From assembly GCF_000622225.1 (NCBI RefSeq), contig NZ_JHWD01000002.1:310001-374000 (forward strand): a stretch of DNA of 64,000 bases. Direction: 5' to 3'. Numbering within the stretch: position 1 is the first letter of the stretch; the number at the start of each line of letters is the position of its first letter. The position numbers were made by a program, and so were the translations under genes. Below, one piece after another: positions 24,824-32,660 of this stretch. The notes under the pieces are model-generated. The model ran no database searches. It was not told the origin of the DNA and saw nothing but the letters and a program-made list of their open reading frames with translations. The DNA comes from Roseomonas mucosa ATCC BAA-692. Its GTDB lineage: Bacteria; Pseudomonadota; Alphaproteobacteria; Acetobacterales; Acetobacteraceae.

Positions 24824-25389
24824 TGCGGGTGGAATTTACCCGTTTCGTTCCCGGACCGCCCTTCCCCATGAACCTTCCCGGAAAAGCCGCGATGCCCTCC
24901 ACCGACAGTTCTTCCGCCGACAGCCGCGCGCATGATGCCGCGATCCTCGCCCTGACCCTCTATGCCGAGGCCGGCGACCGCCCGCTCCGCGCCATCGAGG
25001 CGCTGGCGGCGCTGGTGATGAACCGCCACCGCTCCGGCCAGGGCCACTGGGGCCAGGGCATCACCGGCATCTGCCGCGCGCCCTTCCAGTTCCCCTGCTG
25101 GAACACCCGCCACCCGCACCATGCGCGTCTGCGGGCCGCCGCGCCGGGCGGCGCGGCCGCGCATTCGGCCCAGATGGAGCTCTGCCACCGTGTCGCGCTG
25201 CGCGCCCTGGCAGGCGCCCTGCCCGACCCGACCGGCGGCGCCACGCATATGCATGCGGATGACAGCCAGCCCTCCTGGTCGATCGGCCGCACCCCGGTGG
25301 CGGAGATCGGCGGCCTGCTTTTCTACCGTCCCGAACCCGCCGAGGCGCGTGTCCGGCCGCGCGGCCCCGCCCTGGCCCTCGCCGTCTGA
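24823..25389 (+). CDS. cell wall hydrolase (SleB/Hydrolase_2 type endolysin)
   Basis: 188 residues. The core ALTLYAEAGDRPLRAIEALAALVMNRHRSG contains the catalytic Glu of the SleB-like Hydrolase_2 (PF07486) family; TGICRAPFQFPCWN and GATHMHADDSQPSWS are further family blocks. It cleaves peptidoglycan glycan strands. The ATG at 24823 overlaps the stop of the spanin-like frame (TGATG). A later start at 24892 (MPSTDSS) would remove a non-conserved leader. No signal peptide is visible, so export would need the holin. It is the last phage-type gene. Confidence 0.85.
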   Translation: MRVEFTRFVPGPPFPMNLPGKAAMPSTDSSSADSRAHDAAILALTLYAEAGDRPLRAIEALAALVMNRHRSGQGHWGQGITGICRAPFQFPCWNTRHPHHARLRAAAPGGAAAHSAQMELCHRVALRALAGALPDPTGGATHMHADDSQPSWSIGRTPVAEIGGLLFYRPEPAEARVRPRGPALALAV

Positions 25390-25414
25390 CACGGCGGTGC
25401 TACAACTCCCCGCC

Positions 25415-25771
25415 ATGGAGCAGACCATCTACACCCTCGTCCGTGGCGAGGACTGGCGCGACGCCGAGGCGGCGGGCGCCTATCACGGTTCCGCCGACGA
25501 CCGGCGCGACGGCTTCCTGCATTTCTCCGCCGCGGCGCAGCTGCGGCAGAGCGCCGCGAAGCACCGCGCCGGGGAGGCCGATCTCTGGATGGTCGCGGTC
25601 TCCGTCCCGGCGCTCGGCGATGCGCTGCGCTGGGAACCGGCCGCCGGGGGGTCCCGCCCCGGCCTTTTCCCGCATCTCTACGGCCCGCTGCCGCTCTCCG
25701 CGGTGCGCGCCACGGCGCATATCCCGCTCGACCCGGACGGGCGGCACATCTTCCCCGAAGAAATCCCCTGA
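25415..25771 (+). CDS. DUF952 domain protein
   Basis: A 118-residue soluble protein. IYTLVRGEDWRDAEAAGAYHGSADDRRDGFLHFS and FPHLYGPLPLSAV are the diagnostic blocks of the DUF952 (PF06108) family, which has an ADP-ribosyltransferase-like fold and no settled role. It starts 26 bases after the phage hydrolase in the same direction, but it is a common chromosomal gene, so I place the phage border before it. It converges on the esterase gene across a nested hairpin that contains both stop codons. Confidence 0.85.
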   Translation: MEQTIYTLVRGEDWRDAEAAGAYHGSADDRRDGFLHFSAAAQLRQSAAKHRAGEADLWMVAVSVPALGDALRWEPAAGGSRPGLFPHLYGPLPLSAVRATAHIPLDPDGRHIFPEEIP

Positions 25772-25837
25772 GACCGCCGCCCTGGACCGTGGCGGCGGGC
25801 ACCGGCCCCGCCACCACGGCACCCGCTCGTCTCAGGG
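25766..25837. terminator. bidirectional nested hairpin between convergent genes
   Basis: The outer arms CCCTGAGAC (25766-25774) and GTCTCAGGG (25829-25837) are perfectly complementary and contain the stop codons of the DUF952 and esterase genes. Inside lies a second stem, CCGCCGCC (25774-25781) with GGCGGCGG (25791-25798). It reads equally on both strands. Confidence 0.65.
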
Positions 25838-26719
25838 TGCCGGGATCACCGGCCGGGAGGCGAAGGAGAAGACGTAGCGCATCGCGTCGCCGATCGTGCT
25901 TTCCCAGACCGGCCAGACATGCGCGCCATCGACGATGCGGAGCTGCGCCGGCTGTCCCGCGCGGCGCAACCGGTCGTAGAGCCGCGTCGCCTCGCCCTCG
26001 ATGAAGAAGTCGTCGTCGTCGCCGGAGTTGATGTACATCGGCACGGCGATCTTCTTCTCCAGGAAGCCGTCCCACAGCACCGGCCAGTTCAGCGACTTCC
26101 ACACCGCCGGATCGTACTGCTCCGCGCCGAAGACGCCCACGCGGCGGGCCGAGGAATTCTCCGGCGGCTCCGGATCGTAGATCGCGGGCGACAGCAACGC
26201 CGCCGCCGCGAACATCTCCGGATGCAGCATGACGAAGCGCAGCGTGCCGAAGCCGCCCATCGACAGCCCGCCGATCAGCCGCCCCTCGCGCGTATCGAGC
26301 ACGCGGAAGCTCTTCTCCGCATCCGGGATCAGGTCGCGGAAGAAAGCGCTCTCCATCTTCTCCTTGCGGTCCACGTACCAGGTGGTCCCGGCATCGGGCA
26401 GGATGATGACGGCGGGCGGGATCTCGCCCGCGCGGATCAGCCGGTCCGCCGCCGCCTGAAGGTTGCCCTTCACCGGCCACTCGTTCAGCGAGCCGCCATT
26501 GCCGTGCAACAGATACAGCACGGGATAGCGCAGCGTGCCGCCGTCATAGCCATCCGGCAGATAGACGTTGTAGCGCCAGGCCCGGCCAAGCTGCTCGGAG
26601 CGGAACTCCCGCGTCACGATGCTTCCGGCCCAGGCCGATGGCGCGAGCAGGAGCAGCATCGCAAAAAGCAGAAAGGCGCGCAGCCCGCGCCCGGGCGGTC
26701 TCCGGTGATGGTCCGGCAT
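25832..26719 (-). CDS. secreted alpha/beta-hydrolase esterase (esterase D/PF00756)
   Basis: 295 residues with an N-terminal signal peptide (LRAFLLFAMLLLLAPSAWA). Family features: VLYLLHGNGGSLNEW, the nucleophile Ser in GLSMGGFG, an Asp-rich block SGDDDDFF and the catalytic His in GAHVWPVW. The family includes mycolyltransferase-like and S-formylglutathione hydrolase-like enzymes; the export signal suggests a periplasmic or extracellular ester substrate. I chose ATG 26719 because the upstream GTG-GAG-GAA (26734) is itself the ribosome-binding site (GGAGGAAA). Confidence 0.88.
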   Translation of the reverse strand: MPDHHRRPPGRGLRAFLLFAMLLLLAPSAWAGSIVTREFRSEQLGRAWRYNVYLPDGYDGGTLRYPVLYLLHGNGGSLNEWPVKGNLQAAADRLIRAGEIPPAVIILPDAGTTWYVDRKEKMESAFFRDLIPDAEKSFRVLDTREGRLIGGLSMGGFGTLRFVMLHPEMFAAAALLSPAIYDPEPPENSSARRVGVFGAEQYDPAVWKSLNWPVLWDGFLEKKIAVPMYINSGDDDDFFIEGEATRLYDRLRRAGQPAQLRIVDGAHVWPVWESTIGDAMRYVFSFASRPVIPAP

Positions 26720-26800
26720 GTTCGTTTCCTCCACCGGAGTCCCTTCTCCGGCGCGCGAAGGGAACCATGCGGGTCCATCCCTGTGAAGCGGCGCGGCGGC

Positions 26801-27160
26801 TCATCGCCGCTGCGGCCAGCCCTCCGGTTCCGGCAGGGTGATCTGCGGGAAGAGCGGCATCCCGGCGGCGGGCGGCGCGGTCTCCGCCGGAACCTCGGCG
26901 CAGGACGGGCGCAGCACCCCGCAATCCCAGCGATACCCGTCCGGCCGCCCGGCGATGCTGCCGCCGCGCTCGAAGCGGCAAAGGCATTGCCGCCCGCCCA
27001 GGCAGGCTGCCACGCCGTCGCGGGGCGCGTTGCACACGGGCATCGGCGGCGCATGGGCGGGAAAGGCATCGCCCGGCACGCCCTGCGCCCCCGCGAAGGT
27101 CATGCAGAGCGGAAGCGCGAGCATCGCGAGCAGCGGAGCCATCGGCGGGATCGGTCGCAT
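26801..27160 (-). CDS. small secreted six-cysteine protein
   Basis: 119 residues: a signal peptide (PLLAMLALPLCMTFAGA) followed by a mature part with six cysteines within about 50 residues (PVCNAP, AACLGG, QCLCRF, WDCGVL, PSCAEV) and a Pro-rich tail. No family recognised. It lies 49 bases downstream of the redoxin gene and is transcribed the same way as dsbD-redoxin, so its disulfides may be the substrate of that pair (inference). Confidence 0.7.
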   Translation of the reverse strand: MRPIPPMAPLLAMLALPLCMTFAGAQGVPGDAFPAHAPPMPVCNAPRDGVAACLGGRQCLCRFERGGSIAGRPDGYRWDCGVLRPSCAEVPAETAPPAAGMPLFPQITLPEPEGWPQRR

Positions 27161-27209
27161 CGCCGCAGGATGCGCCCCATCCTCCTGCCGGAAGGTTAAG
27201 CGCCCGGCC

Positions 27210-27842
27210 TCAGATCGGCGCGTATTTCACCGCGCAGCCATAGGGCGGCGTGGAGGCCCGTTCCACCGGCCGGCCTGCCAGCGCCGTCCGCAGCGCATCG
27301 CGGAAGAAGGGCTGCGCGCGCTCGATATCCTCCTGCCGGGTGGAGCGGATGGAGTCGATCCCGCCCATGTAGAGCAGCGTCCCGTCCGTCCCGATCAGGA
27401 ACATCTGCGGCGTGGTGGTGGCGCCATAGGCCCGCGCCGCCTGGCTGCGGTGGTCCAGCAGCACCGCCGTCGGCGCCGCCTCGCGCTGGACGGTCAGGGT
27501 CTTCGCCTGCCGCCCGGTGACATGCCCCTGCTCTCCCTCCGGAGAGGACGCGACCGAGAACCACACCACCCCCTGCTGCGTGGCCTCCCGCTGCAAGGCC
27601 TGCATGTTGCCGCTGCCGTAATGCTTCCGGACATAGGGGCATTCGTGGTTGGTCCATTCCAGCACCACGAGCTTGCCACGCTGCTCCGCCAGCCTGCGCA
27701 CCGCGCCATCCTGGTCCGGCAGGCTGAATTCGGGCGCCGGGGCCCCGATCACCGGCGCGGCCAGCGCCCATCGCGGCAGGCAGGTCGAAACGACGGCGGT
27801 GGTGCCGGCCAGAACCTTCCGGCGCGTCGGCGGCTTGCTCAC
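27210..27842 (-). CDS. exported redoxin (AhpC/TSA-TlpA type) with Tat-like signal
   Basis: 210 residues. The N-terminus RRKVLAGTTAVVSTCLPRWALA is a twin-arginine-like signal. The mature part is a thioredoxin fold: PAPEFSLPDQDG, VLEWTNHECPYVRKHYGSGN with one conserved Cys in the active-site loop (ECPY rather than CxxC), and the cis-Pro region ATTTPQMFLIG. Single-Cys redoxins of this type act as peroxidases or redox partners. The GTG start overlaps the dsbD stop by four bases, so DsbD probably delivers its electrons. Confidence 0.85.
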   Translation of the reverse strand: MSKPPTRRKVLAGTTAVVSTCLPRWALAAPVIGAPAPEFSLPDQDGAVRRLAEQRGKLVVLEWTNHECPYVRKHYGSGNMQALQREATQQGVVWFSVASSPEGEQGHVTGRQAKTLTVQREAAPTAVLLDHRSQAARAYGATTTPQMFLIGTDGTLLYMGGIDSIRSTRQEDIERAQPFFRDALRTALAGRPVERASTPPYGCAVKYAPI

Positions 27843-30121
27843 GTGGTTCCCCTTCTCCCTTTTTCCGTCCCGGCCACGCCATGCAGCGTGTCGTCCAGGG
27901 CCCTCAGCACGATCCCTTCGGTCAGGATCTGCGGCAGCACGGCGGGCTCACCCCCTCCCGCCGGGTACAGCAGATACAGCGGCACTCCGTCCCGCCCATG
28001 GGCCCGCAGCAGGGCGGTGATGGCCGGGTCGCCCCGCGTCCAGTCGCCTTCCAGCACCGTGACGCCACGGCGGGAAAAGGCATCCTGCACGGAAGGCTGG
28101 TCCAGCGCCACACGCTCGTTCACCTTGCAGGTGATGCACCAGGCGGCCGTCAGGTTGACGAAGACCGGCCTGCCATCCGCCCGCAGCGCGGCCAGCCGCG
28201 CCTCGGACCAGGCCTCGCCACCGGCTTCGGCCATCCTTGGCGGCGCCGCCGTGTCCAGCCGCGTCAGCCCGGCCAGCCCCGCCAGGATCGCCAGCGCCGC
28301 CAGCCCGCGGCTGGCCCGTTGCAGCAGCCCCTCGGGCGAGCGCTGCGCCTGTCCCCAGGCCCAGGCGGCCAGCCCCACCAGCACCGCGCCGCCCAGCACC
28401 AGAAGCACCCCGTCCGGCCCGCTCTGCTGCGCCAGCACCCAGGCCAGCCAGGCCGCCGCGCCGTACATCGGGAAGGCCAGGAACTGCCGCAGCCGCTCCA
28501 TCCAGGGCCCCGGGCGCGGCAGGCGCTCCGCCAGCCCCGGGAACAGCGCCAGCAGCGCATAGGGCAGCGCCATGCCGACCCCGAGCGCGGCGAAGACCGC
28601 CAGCGCCGCCGGGGCCGGCAGCAGCAGCGCCGCCCCCAGCGCCGCCGCCATGAAGGGCGCGGTGCAGGGCGTGGCCACCAGCACCGCCAGCACGCCGGTC
28701 AGGAAGCTGCCCGAATGCCCGCCCCGCGCCGCCAGCCCGCCCCCGGCCGAGACCGGCCCGCCAAAGGCGAAGACGCCGGACAGGTTCAGCCCGACCAGCA
28801 GCATCAGCCAGGCCATCACCGCCACGAAGACCGGCTGCGTGAACTGGAAGCCCCAGCCCGCCACGCCCCCCGCCGCCCGCAGCGCCAGCAGCCCGCCGCC
28901 GAGCACCAGGAAGGACAGCACCACCCCGGCACAATAGCTCGCGGCATGGACCCGCACCCGCCGCCGCGCCTCGCCCGACAGTCGGGCCAGCCCGATGGCC
29001 TTCATCGCCAGGATGGGGAAGACGCAGGGCATCAGGTTCAGCAGCAGCCCGCCCAACGCCGCCCAAAGCATGGCCCAGGGAGCCGTCTGCAACGGGCCGA
29101 TGCCGGGAACGGCGGCCCGGGGCGTGGCGCCGCCCGCCGCCGGCGCCGCGGCACCCACCGGCACGCCCTCCGCCGCCACGGGAACCGGGCCGATCGCCGC
29201 CGACACCGTATAGGCGGCGCGCGTCCCGGCCGCGTCGGTGATGGCGACGACGCCTTCCAGCCGCTCCTTCGGCGCATCGCCCTGGCCCCGCGACAGGCCC
29301 AGCACCAGCCCCCCGTCGCGCAGGCTCAGCGGCTGCGGCGCCGCATTGTCCACCGCGCCCCACTCCGCCGGAAAGAAGAAGGCCTGCTTCACCGCACCGG
29401 GCCCCAGTTCGGCCCCGTCCAGCGCGATGGCGCCGCGCGGCCCGTCGAAGCCCGCCCGCGCCGCCCAGGGCGAGGGCCTGGGCAGCGCCGCCTCGGCCTC
29501 GGCGAAGGCCGCCGACAGCACGGCATCCGGCCGCGGCTTCGCCTCCACCGGCAGGTCCAGGCGGAAGCTCCCTTCCTCCGGGATGCAGACCTTCTCGCAG
29601 ACCAGCCAGTTGCCGCTGCCCTGCACGGTGAAGACCTGCCCCGGCGCCAGGTCGCCCGGCACCGTCACGGTCAGCGGGAAATCCGCCCGCCCCTCATAGC
29701 CGAAATTCACCAGCGGCCCGAAGGGAATGCGCTCCGGCGCCGGGAACCGGAGCGGCCCGGCCGAGGCCCCTGCGGGCAGGTCCAGCGCCAGTTCCGGCGG
29801 CTGCCCCGCATCGCCCGGATTGGTCCAGTAGGTGTGCCAGCCCGGCGCCAGTCTCTGCCGCAGCATCAGCCGGAAGCTCTGCCCCGGCGCCACCGCCGCC
29901 ATCTCGCTGGCCAGCACCACGGTCGCGCGCGGCGAGGCGACGGGTGCGGATTCGGCGGCCTGCGCGCCGTTCCAGCCAATGCCCGGCGCGACCAGAGGCG
30001 GGATCAAAGGGGCGGCCACGAGGATCGCGGCGGCCAGGGCCAGCCTCGCCGGCCCCCCTCCCGCCGGAATCCCCGGAAAGCCAACCACCTGTGCCATACG
30101 CCTCACTAAACGCGACAACAT
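27839..30121 (-). CDS. thiol:disulfide interchange protein DsbD/ScsB type
   Basis: About 760 residues. After a signal peptide, an N-terminal periplasmic domain (~45-330) contains GSGNWLVCEKVCIPEEG, the CxxxC of DsbD-alpha/ScsB. About eight membrane spans follow (~360-600), with MPCVFPILAMKAIG and VLVATPCTAPFMAAALG holding the two buried cysteines. The C-terminal thioredoxin domain has AAWCITCKVNE (CxxC). It moves electrons from cytosolic thioredoxin to periplasmic partners. The ATG at 30121 follows AAGG five bases upstream; 30097 is an alternative. The open frame continues far upstream antisense to hrpB but is not coding there. Confidence 0.9.
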   Translation of the reverse strand: MLSRLVRRMAQVVGFPGIPAGGGPARLALAAAILVAAPLIPPLVAPGIGWNGAQAAESAPVASPRATVVLASEMAAVAPGQSFRLMLRQRLAPGWHTYWTNPGDAGQPPELALDLPAGASAGPLRFPAPERIPFGPLVNFGYEGRADFPLTVTVPGDLAPGQVFTVQGSGNWLVCEKVCIPEEGSFRLDLPVEAKPRPDAVLSAAFAEAEAALPRPSPWAARAGFDGPRGAIALDGAELGPGAVKQAFFFPAEWGAVDNAAPQPLSLRDGGLVLGLSRGQGDAPKERLEGVVAITDAAGTRAAYTVSAAIGPVPVAAEGVPVGAAAPAAGGATPRAAVPGIGPLQTAPWAMLWAALGGLLLNLMPCVFPILAMKAIGLARLSGEARRRVRVHAASYCAGVVLSFLVLGGGLLALRAAGGVAGWGFQFTQPVFVAVMAWLMLLVGLNLSGVFAFGGPVSAGGGLAARGGHSGSFLTGVLAVLVATPCTAPFMAAALGAALLLPAPAALAVFAALGVGMALPYALLALFPGLAERLPRPGPWMERLRQFLAFPMYGAAAWLAWVLAQQSGPDGVLLVLGGAVLVGLAAWAWGQAQRSPEGLLQRASRGLAALAILAGLAGLTRLDTAAPPRMAEAGGEAWSEARLAALRADGRPVFVNLTAAWCITCKVNERVALDQPSVQDAFSRRGVTVLEGDWTRGDPAITALLRAHGRDGVPLYLLYPAGGGEPAVLPQILTEGIVLRALDDTLHGVAGTEKGRRGTT

Positions 30122-30182
30122 GAACGCCTTGCAATCCTCGGCATGTGACAAAGCGCGACGCTTGCGCCTATCTGACGGCAAC

Positions 30183-32660
30183 ATGCTCCCCGAACTTCCC
30201 GTCACGGAAGCCCTGCCGCGCCTGGCGGCAGCCCTGCGCGACGCTTCCAACGCCGTCCTGGTCGCCCCGCCAGGCGCCGGCAAGACCACCCTGGTCCCCC
30301 TGTCCCTGCTGGACGAGCCCTGGCTGGGCGATGGCCGCATCCTGGTGCTGGAACCCCGCCGCCTCGCCGCCCGCGCCGCCGCCCGGCGCATGTCCGACCT
30401 GCGGGGGGAGGCGCTGGGCCAGACCGTGGGCCTCATCACCCGGCTCGACCGCGCCGTCTCCGACGCCACCCGCATCGAGGTCGTGACCGAGGGCCTGCTG
30501 GTCCGCCGCCTGCAATCCGATCCCGGGCTGGAAGGCGTGGCCGCCGTCCTGTTCGACGAGGCGCACGAGCGCCATCTCGACACCGATCTGGGCCTCGCCC
30601 TCTGCCTCGACCTGCAACGCGCCCTGCGGCCGGAGCTGCGCCTCGTCGCCATGTCCGCGACGCTGGACGCCGCCGGCTTCGCCACCCTGCTCGGCGAGGA
30701 AGGCCGCCCCGCCCCGGTGATCGAGAGCGCGGGGCGGATGTTCCCGGTGGAGATCCGCCACCGCCCGCGCGACCTCGCCTCGCCGCGCGACCTGCCGGAG
30801 GCCATGGCCGGCGCGATCCGCGAGGCGCTGCGCGAGCATCCGGGCGACGTGCTGGCCTTCCTGCCCGGCTGGGGCGAGATCGCGCGGACCGCCGAGCGCC
30901 TGGATGGGCTGAAGGTGGGCGGGCTCGACGCCGATGTCATCGCCCTGCATGGCGAACTCCCGCCCGCCGAGCAGGACCGTGCCCTTTCCCCCTCCGCGCG
31001 GCGCAAGGTGGTGCTCTCCACCTCCATCGCCGAAACCTCGCTGACCGTGCCCGGCGTCCGCATCGTGGTGGATGGCGGCTTCCGCCGCGTGCCCAGGCTC
31101 GACCCCGCCTCCGGCCTCTCCAAGCTCGTCACTGTCCGCATCGGCCGCGCCACGGCGGAACAGCGCGCCGGCCGCGCCGGCCGCACCGAGCCGGGCGTCG
31201 CCATCCGCCTCTGGAGCGAGGCGCTGCACCGCGGCCTGCCGCTGGCCGACCGGCCGGAGATCCTGGAGGCCGAGCTGTCCGGCCTCGCCCTGGACTGCGC
31301 CGCCTGGGGCGCCGAGCCGCGCGACCTCGCCTTCCCCGACCCGCCGCCCGAGGGCACGCTGGCCGCCGCCCGTGCCCTGCTGCGCGACCTCGACGCCCTG
31401 GACGCGGAGAACCGCATCACCCCGACCGGCCGCCGCATGGCGCGCCTCGGCACCCACCCCCGCCTCGCCCGGATGATGGAGGCCGCGACCTCTCCCGAGG
31501 AACGCGCCCTGGCCGCCGACCTCGCGGCGCTGCTGGAGGAACGCGACCCGATCCGCGCCCCCTCCCGCGACCGCGACGCGCCTTCCGACATCGAGCTGCG
31601 CCTCGACCTGCTGCGCGGCGGCGACCATCCCGGCGCCGACCGTGCCACCCTGTCGCGCATCCGCCGCGCCGCCGGGCTGCACCGCCGCCGCCTGCGCGTG
31701 CCGGGCGGCATGGCGGCGGAGGGCGATCCCGGCGCCCTGCTCGCCGCCGGCTTCCCGGACCGGATCGCGGCGAAGCGCGGCACGATGGACGGCGCCTTCC
31801 GCCTCGCCTCGGGGCAGGGCGCCCGGCTCGGCGCCACCGACCCGCTGGGCAAGCAGCCGCTGCTCGCGGTGGCCGACCTCGCCCTCCAGGGCACCGAGGC
31901 GCGCATCCGCATGGCGGCCCCCCTCAGCCGCGCCGTGCTGGAGGAACGCTTCCCCGAACGCTTCGTGCGGGAGGAAGGCGCCAGCTTCGACGCCCGCGCC
32001 GGCGCCGTCCTGCCCCGCCGCCGCCTGCGTTTCGGCCCCCTGGTGCTGGAGGAGACCACCCTCCCCGTCGCCGACCCCACGGCCGTCGCGGAGGCCCTGG
32101 CGGAGGCCGTGGCGGGGCGCGGCTTCCGCGACCTGCCCTGGACCGACGCCTCCCGCCGTCTGCGCGCCCGCCTCGCCTGGGCGCATCGGGTGGAGCCGGA
32201 ATCCTGGCCCGATGTCTCCGACGAGGCGCTCGCGACGCGGGCGAAGGAATGGCTCGCCCCGCACCTGCACGGGCTGACGAAGCTGACCGAGCTGCGCAAC
32301 CTGAACGCCCACGAGATCCTTTCCGGCCTGCTCGACTGGCCACAGCGCCGGCGCCTGGACGCGGAGCTCCCCGACCGGCTCGACCTGCCGAGCAACCGCT
32401 CCGCCTCCATCGACTACGACCGCGACCCGCCGACGCTGGAGGCCCGCGCCCAGCACCTCTTCGGCCTCGCCAGCCTGCCGCCGCTGATGGGCGGGCGCGT
32501 GCCGTTGCAGGTGGCCCTGCTCTCCCCCGCCGGACGCCCGGTGGCGCTGACCGCCGACCTCGCCGGCTTCTGGCGCGGCGCCTGGGCCGATGTCCGCAAG
32601 GACATGCGCGGCCGCTACCCCAAACATGCCTGGCCCGAGGACCCGACCGCCCCCGCATGA
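30183..32660 (+). CDS. hrpB: ATP-dependent RNA helicase HrpB
   Basis: 825 residues, the family's usual length. Walker A is APPGAGKTT (about residues 29-37), motif II DEAHERHLDTD, motif III MSATLD, and motif VI QRAGRAGRTEPG. A helicase-associated domain and the HrpB-specific C-terminal region with LPSNRSASIDYD and PPLMGGRVPLQVALLSPAGRP follow. DEAH/RHA-group helicase of unclear cellular target. It is divergent from dsbD; a GTGACA ... CTATCT pair about 17 bases apart lies just upstream. The next gene overlaps its stop by four bases. Confidence 0.93.
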   Translation: MLPELPVTEALPRLAAALRDASNAVLVAPPGAGKTTLVPLSLLDEPWLGDGRILVLEPRRLAARAAARRMSDLRGEALGQTVGLITRLDRAVSDATRIEVVTEGLLVRRLQSDPGLEGVAAVLFDEAHERHLDTDLGLALCLDLQRALRPELRLVAMSATLDAAGFATLLGEEGRPAPVIESAGRMFPVEIRHRPRDLASPRDLPEAMAGAIREALREHPGDVLAFLPGWGEIARTAERLDGLKVGGLDADVIALHGELPPAEQDRALSPSARRKVVLSTSIAETSLTVPGVRIVVDGGFRRVPRLDPASGLSKLVTVRIGRATAEQRAGRAGRTEPGVAIRLWSEALHRGLPLADRPEILEAELSGLALDCAAWGAEPRDLAFPDPPPEGTLAAARALLRDLDALDAENRITPTGRRMARLGTHPRLARMMEAATSPEERALAADLAALLEERDPIRAPSRDRDAPSDIELRLDLLRGGDHPGADRATLSRIRRAAGLHRRRLRVPGGMAAEGDPGALLAAGFPDRIAAKRGTMDGAFRLASGQGARLGATDPLGKQPLLAVADLALQGTEARIRMAAPLSRAVLEERFPERFVREEGASFDARAGAVLPRRRLRFGPLVLEETTLPVADPTAVAEALAEAVAGRGFRDLPWTDASRRLRARLAWAHRVEPESWPDVSDEALATRAKEWLAPHLHGLTKLTELRNLNAHEILSGLLDWPQRRRLDAELPDRLDLPSNRSASIDYDRDPPTLEARAQHLFGLASLPPLMGGRVPLQVALLSPAGRPVALTADLAGFWRGAWADVRKDMRGRYPKHAWPEDPTAPA

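Larger units (their letters stand above)
10696..25389 (+). mobile_element. podovirus-like prophage remnant or gene-transfer-agent-like locus
   Basis: About 14.7 kb bounded by an S24 repressor and a cell wall hydrolase. The order portal, scaffold, capsid, tail tube A, tail tube B, internal protein, fibre, small terminase, large terminase, holin-like, spanin-like, hydrolase follows the late region of T7-like phages. There is no integrase, DNA or RNA polymerase, primase, excisionase or visible att repeat, and the large internal core proteins (gp15/gp16 type) are missing. GC content looks like that of the host, pointing to long residence. Most genes are intact except one frameshifted spanin-like gene. 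It could be a defective prophage or a domesticated particle system. Confidence 0.75.

Noticed and set aside
10604-25389. CCGTCTGA at 10604-10611 and 25382-25389 as attachment-site repeats of the phage locus
   Set aside because: Only eight bases, each formed by the last codons of a gene, and expected by chance over this distance in GC-rich DNA.
30122-32410. Continuous upstream extension of the dsbD frame, antisense to hrpB
   Set aside because: Composition is Ser/Arg shadow coding; the HrpB helicase motifs occupy the other strand and DsbD is complete without it.
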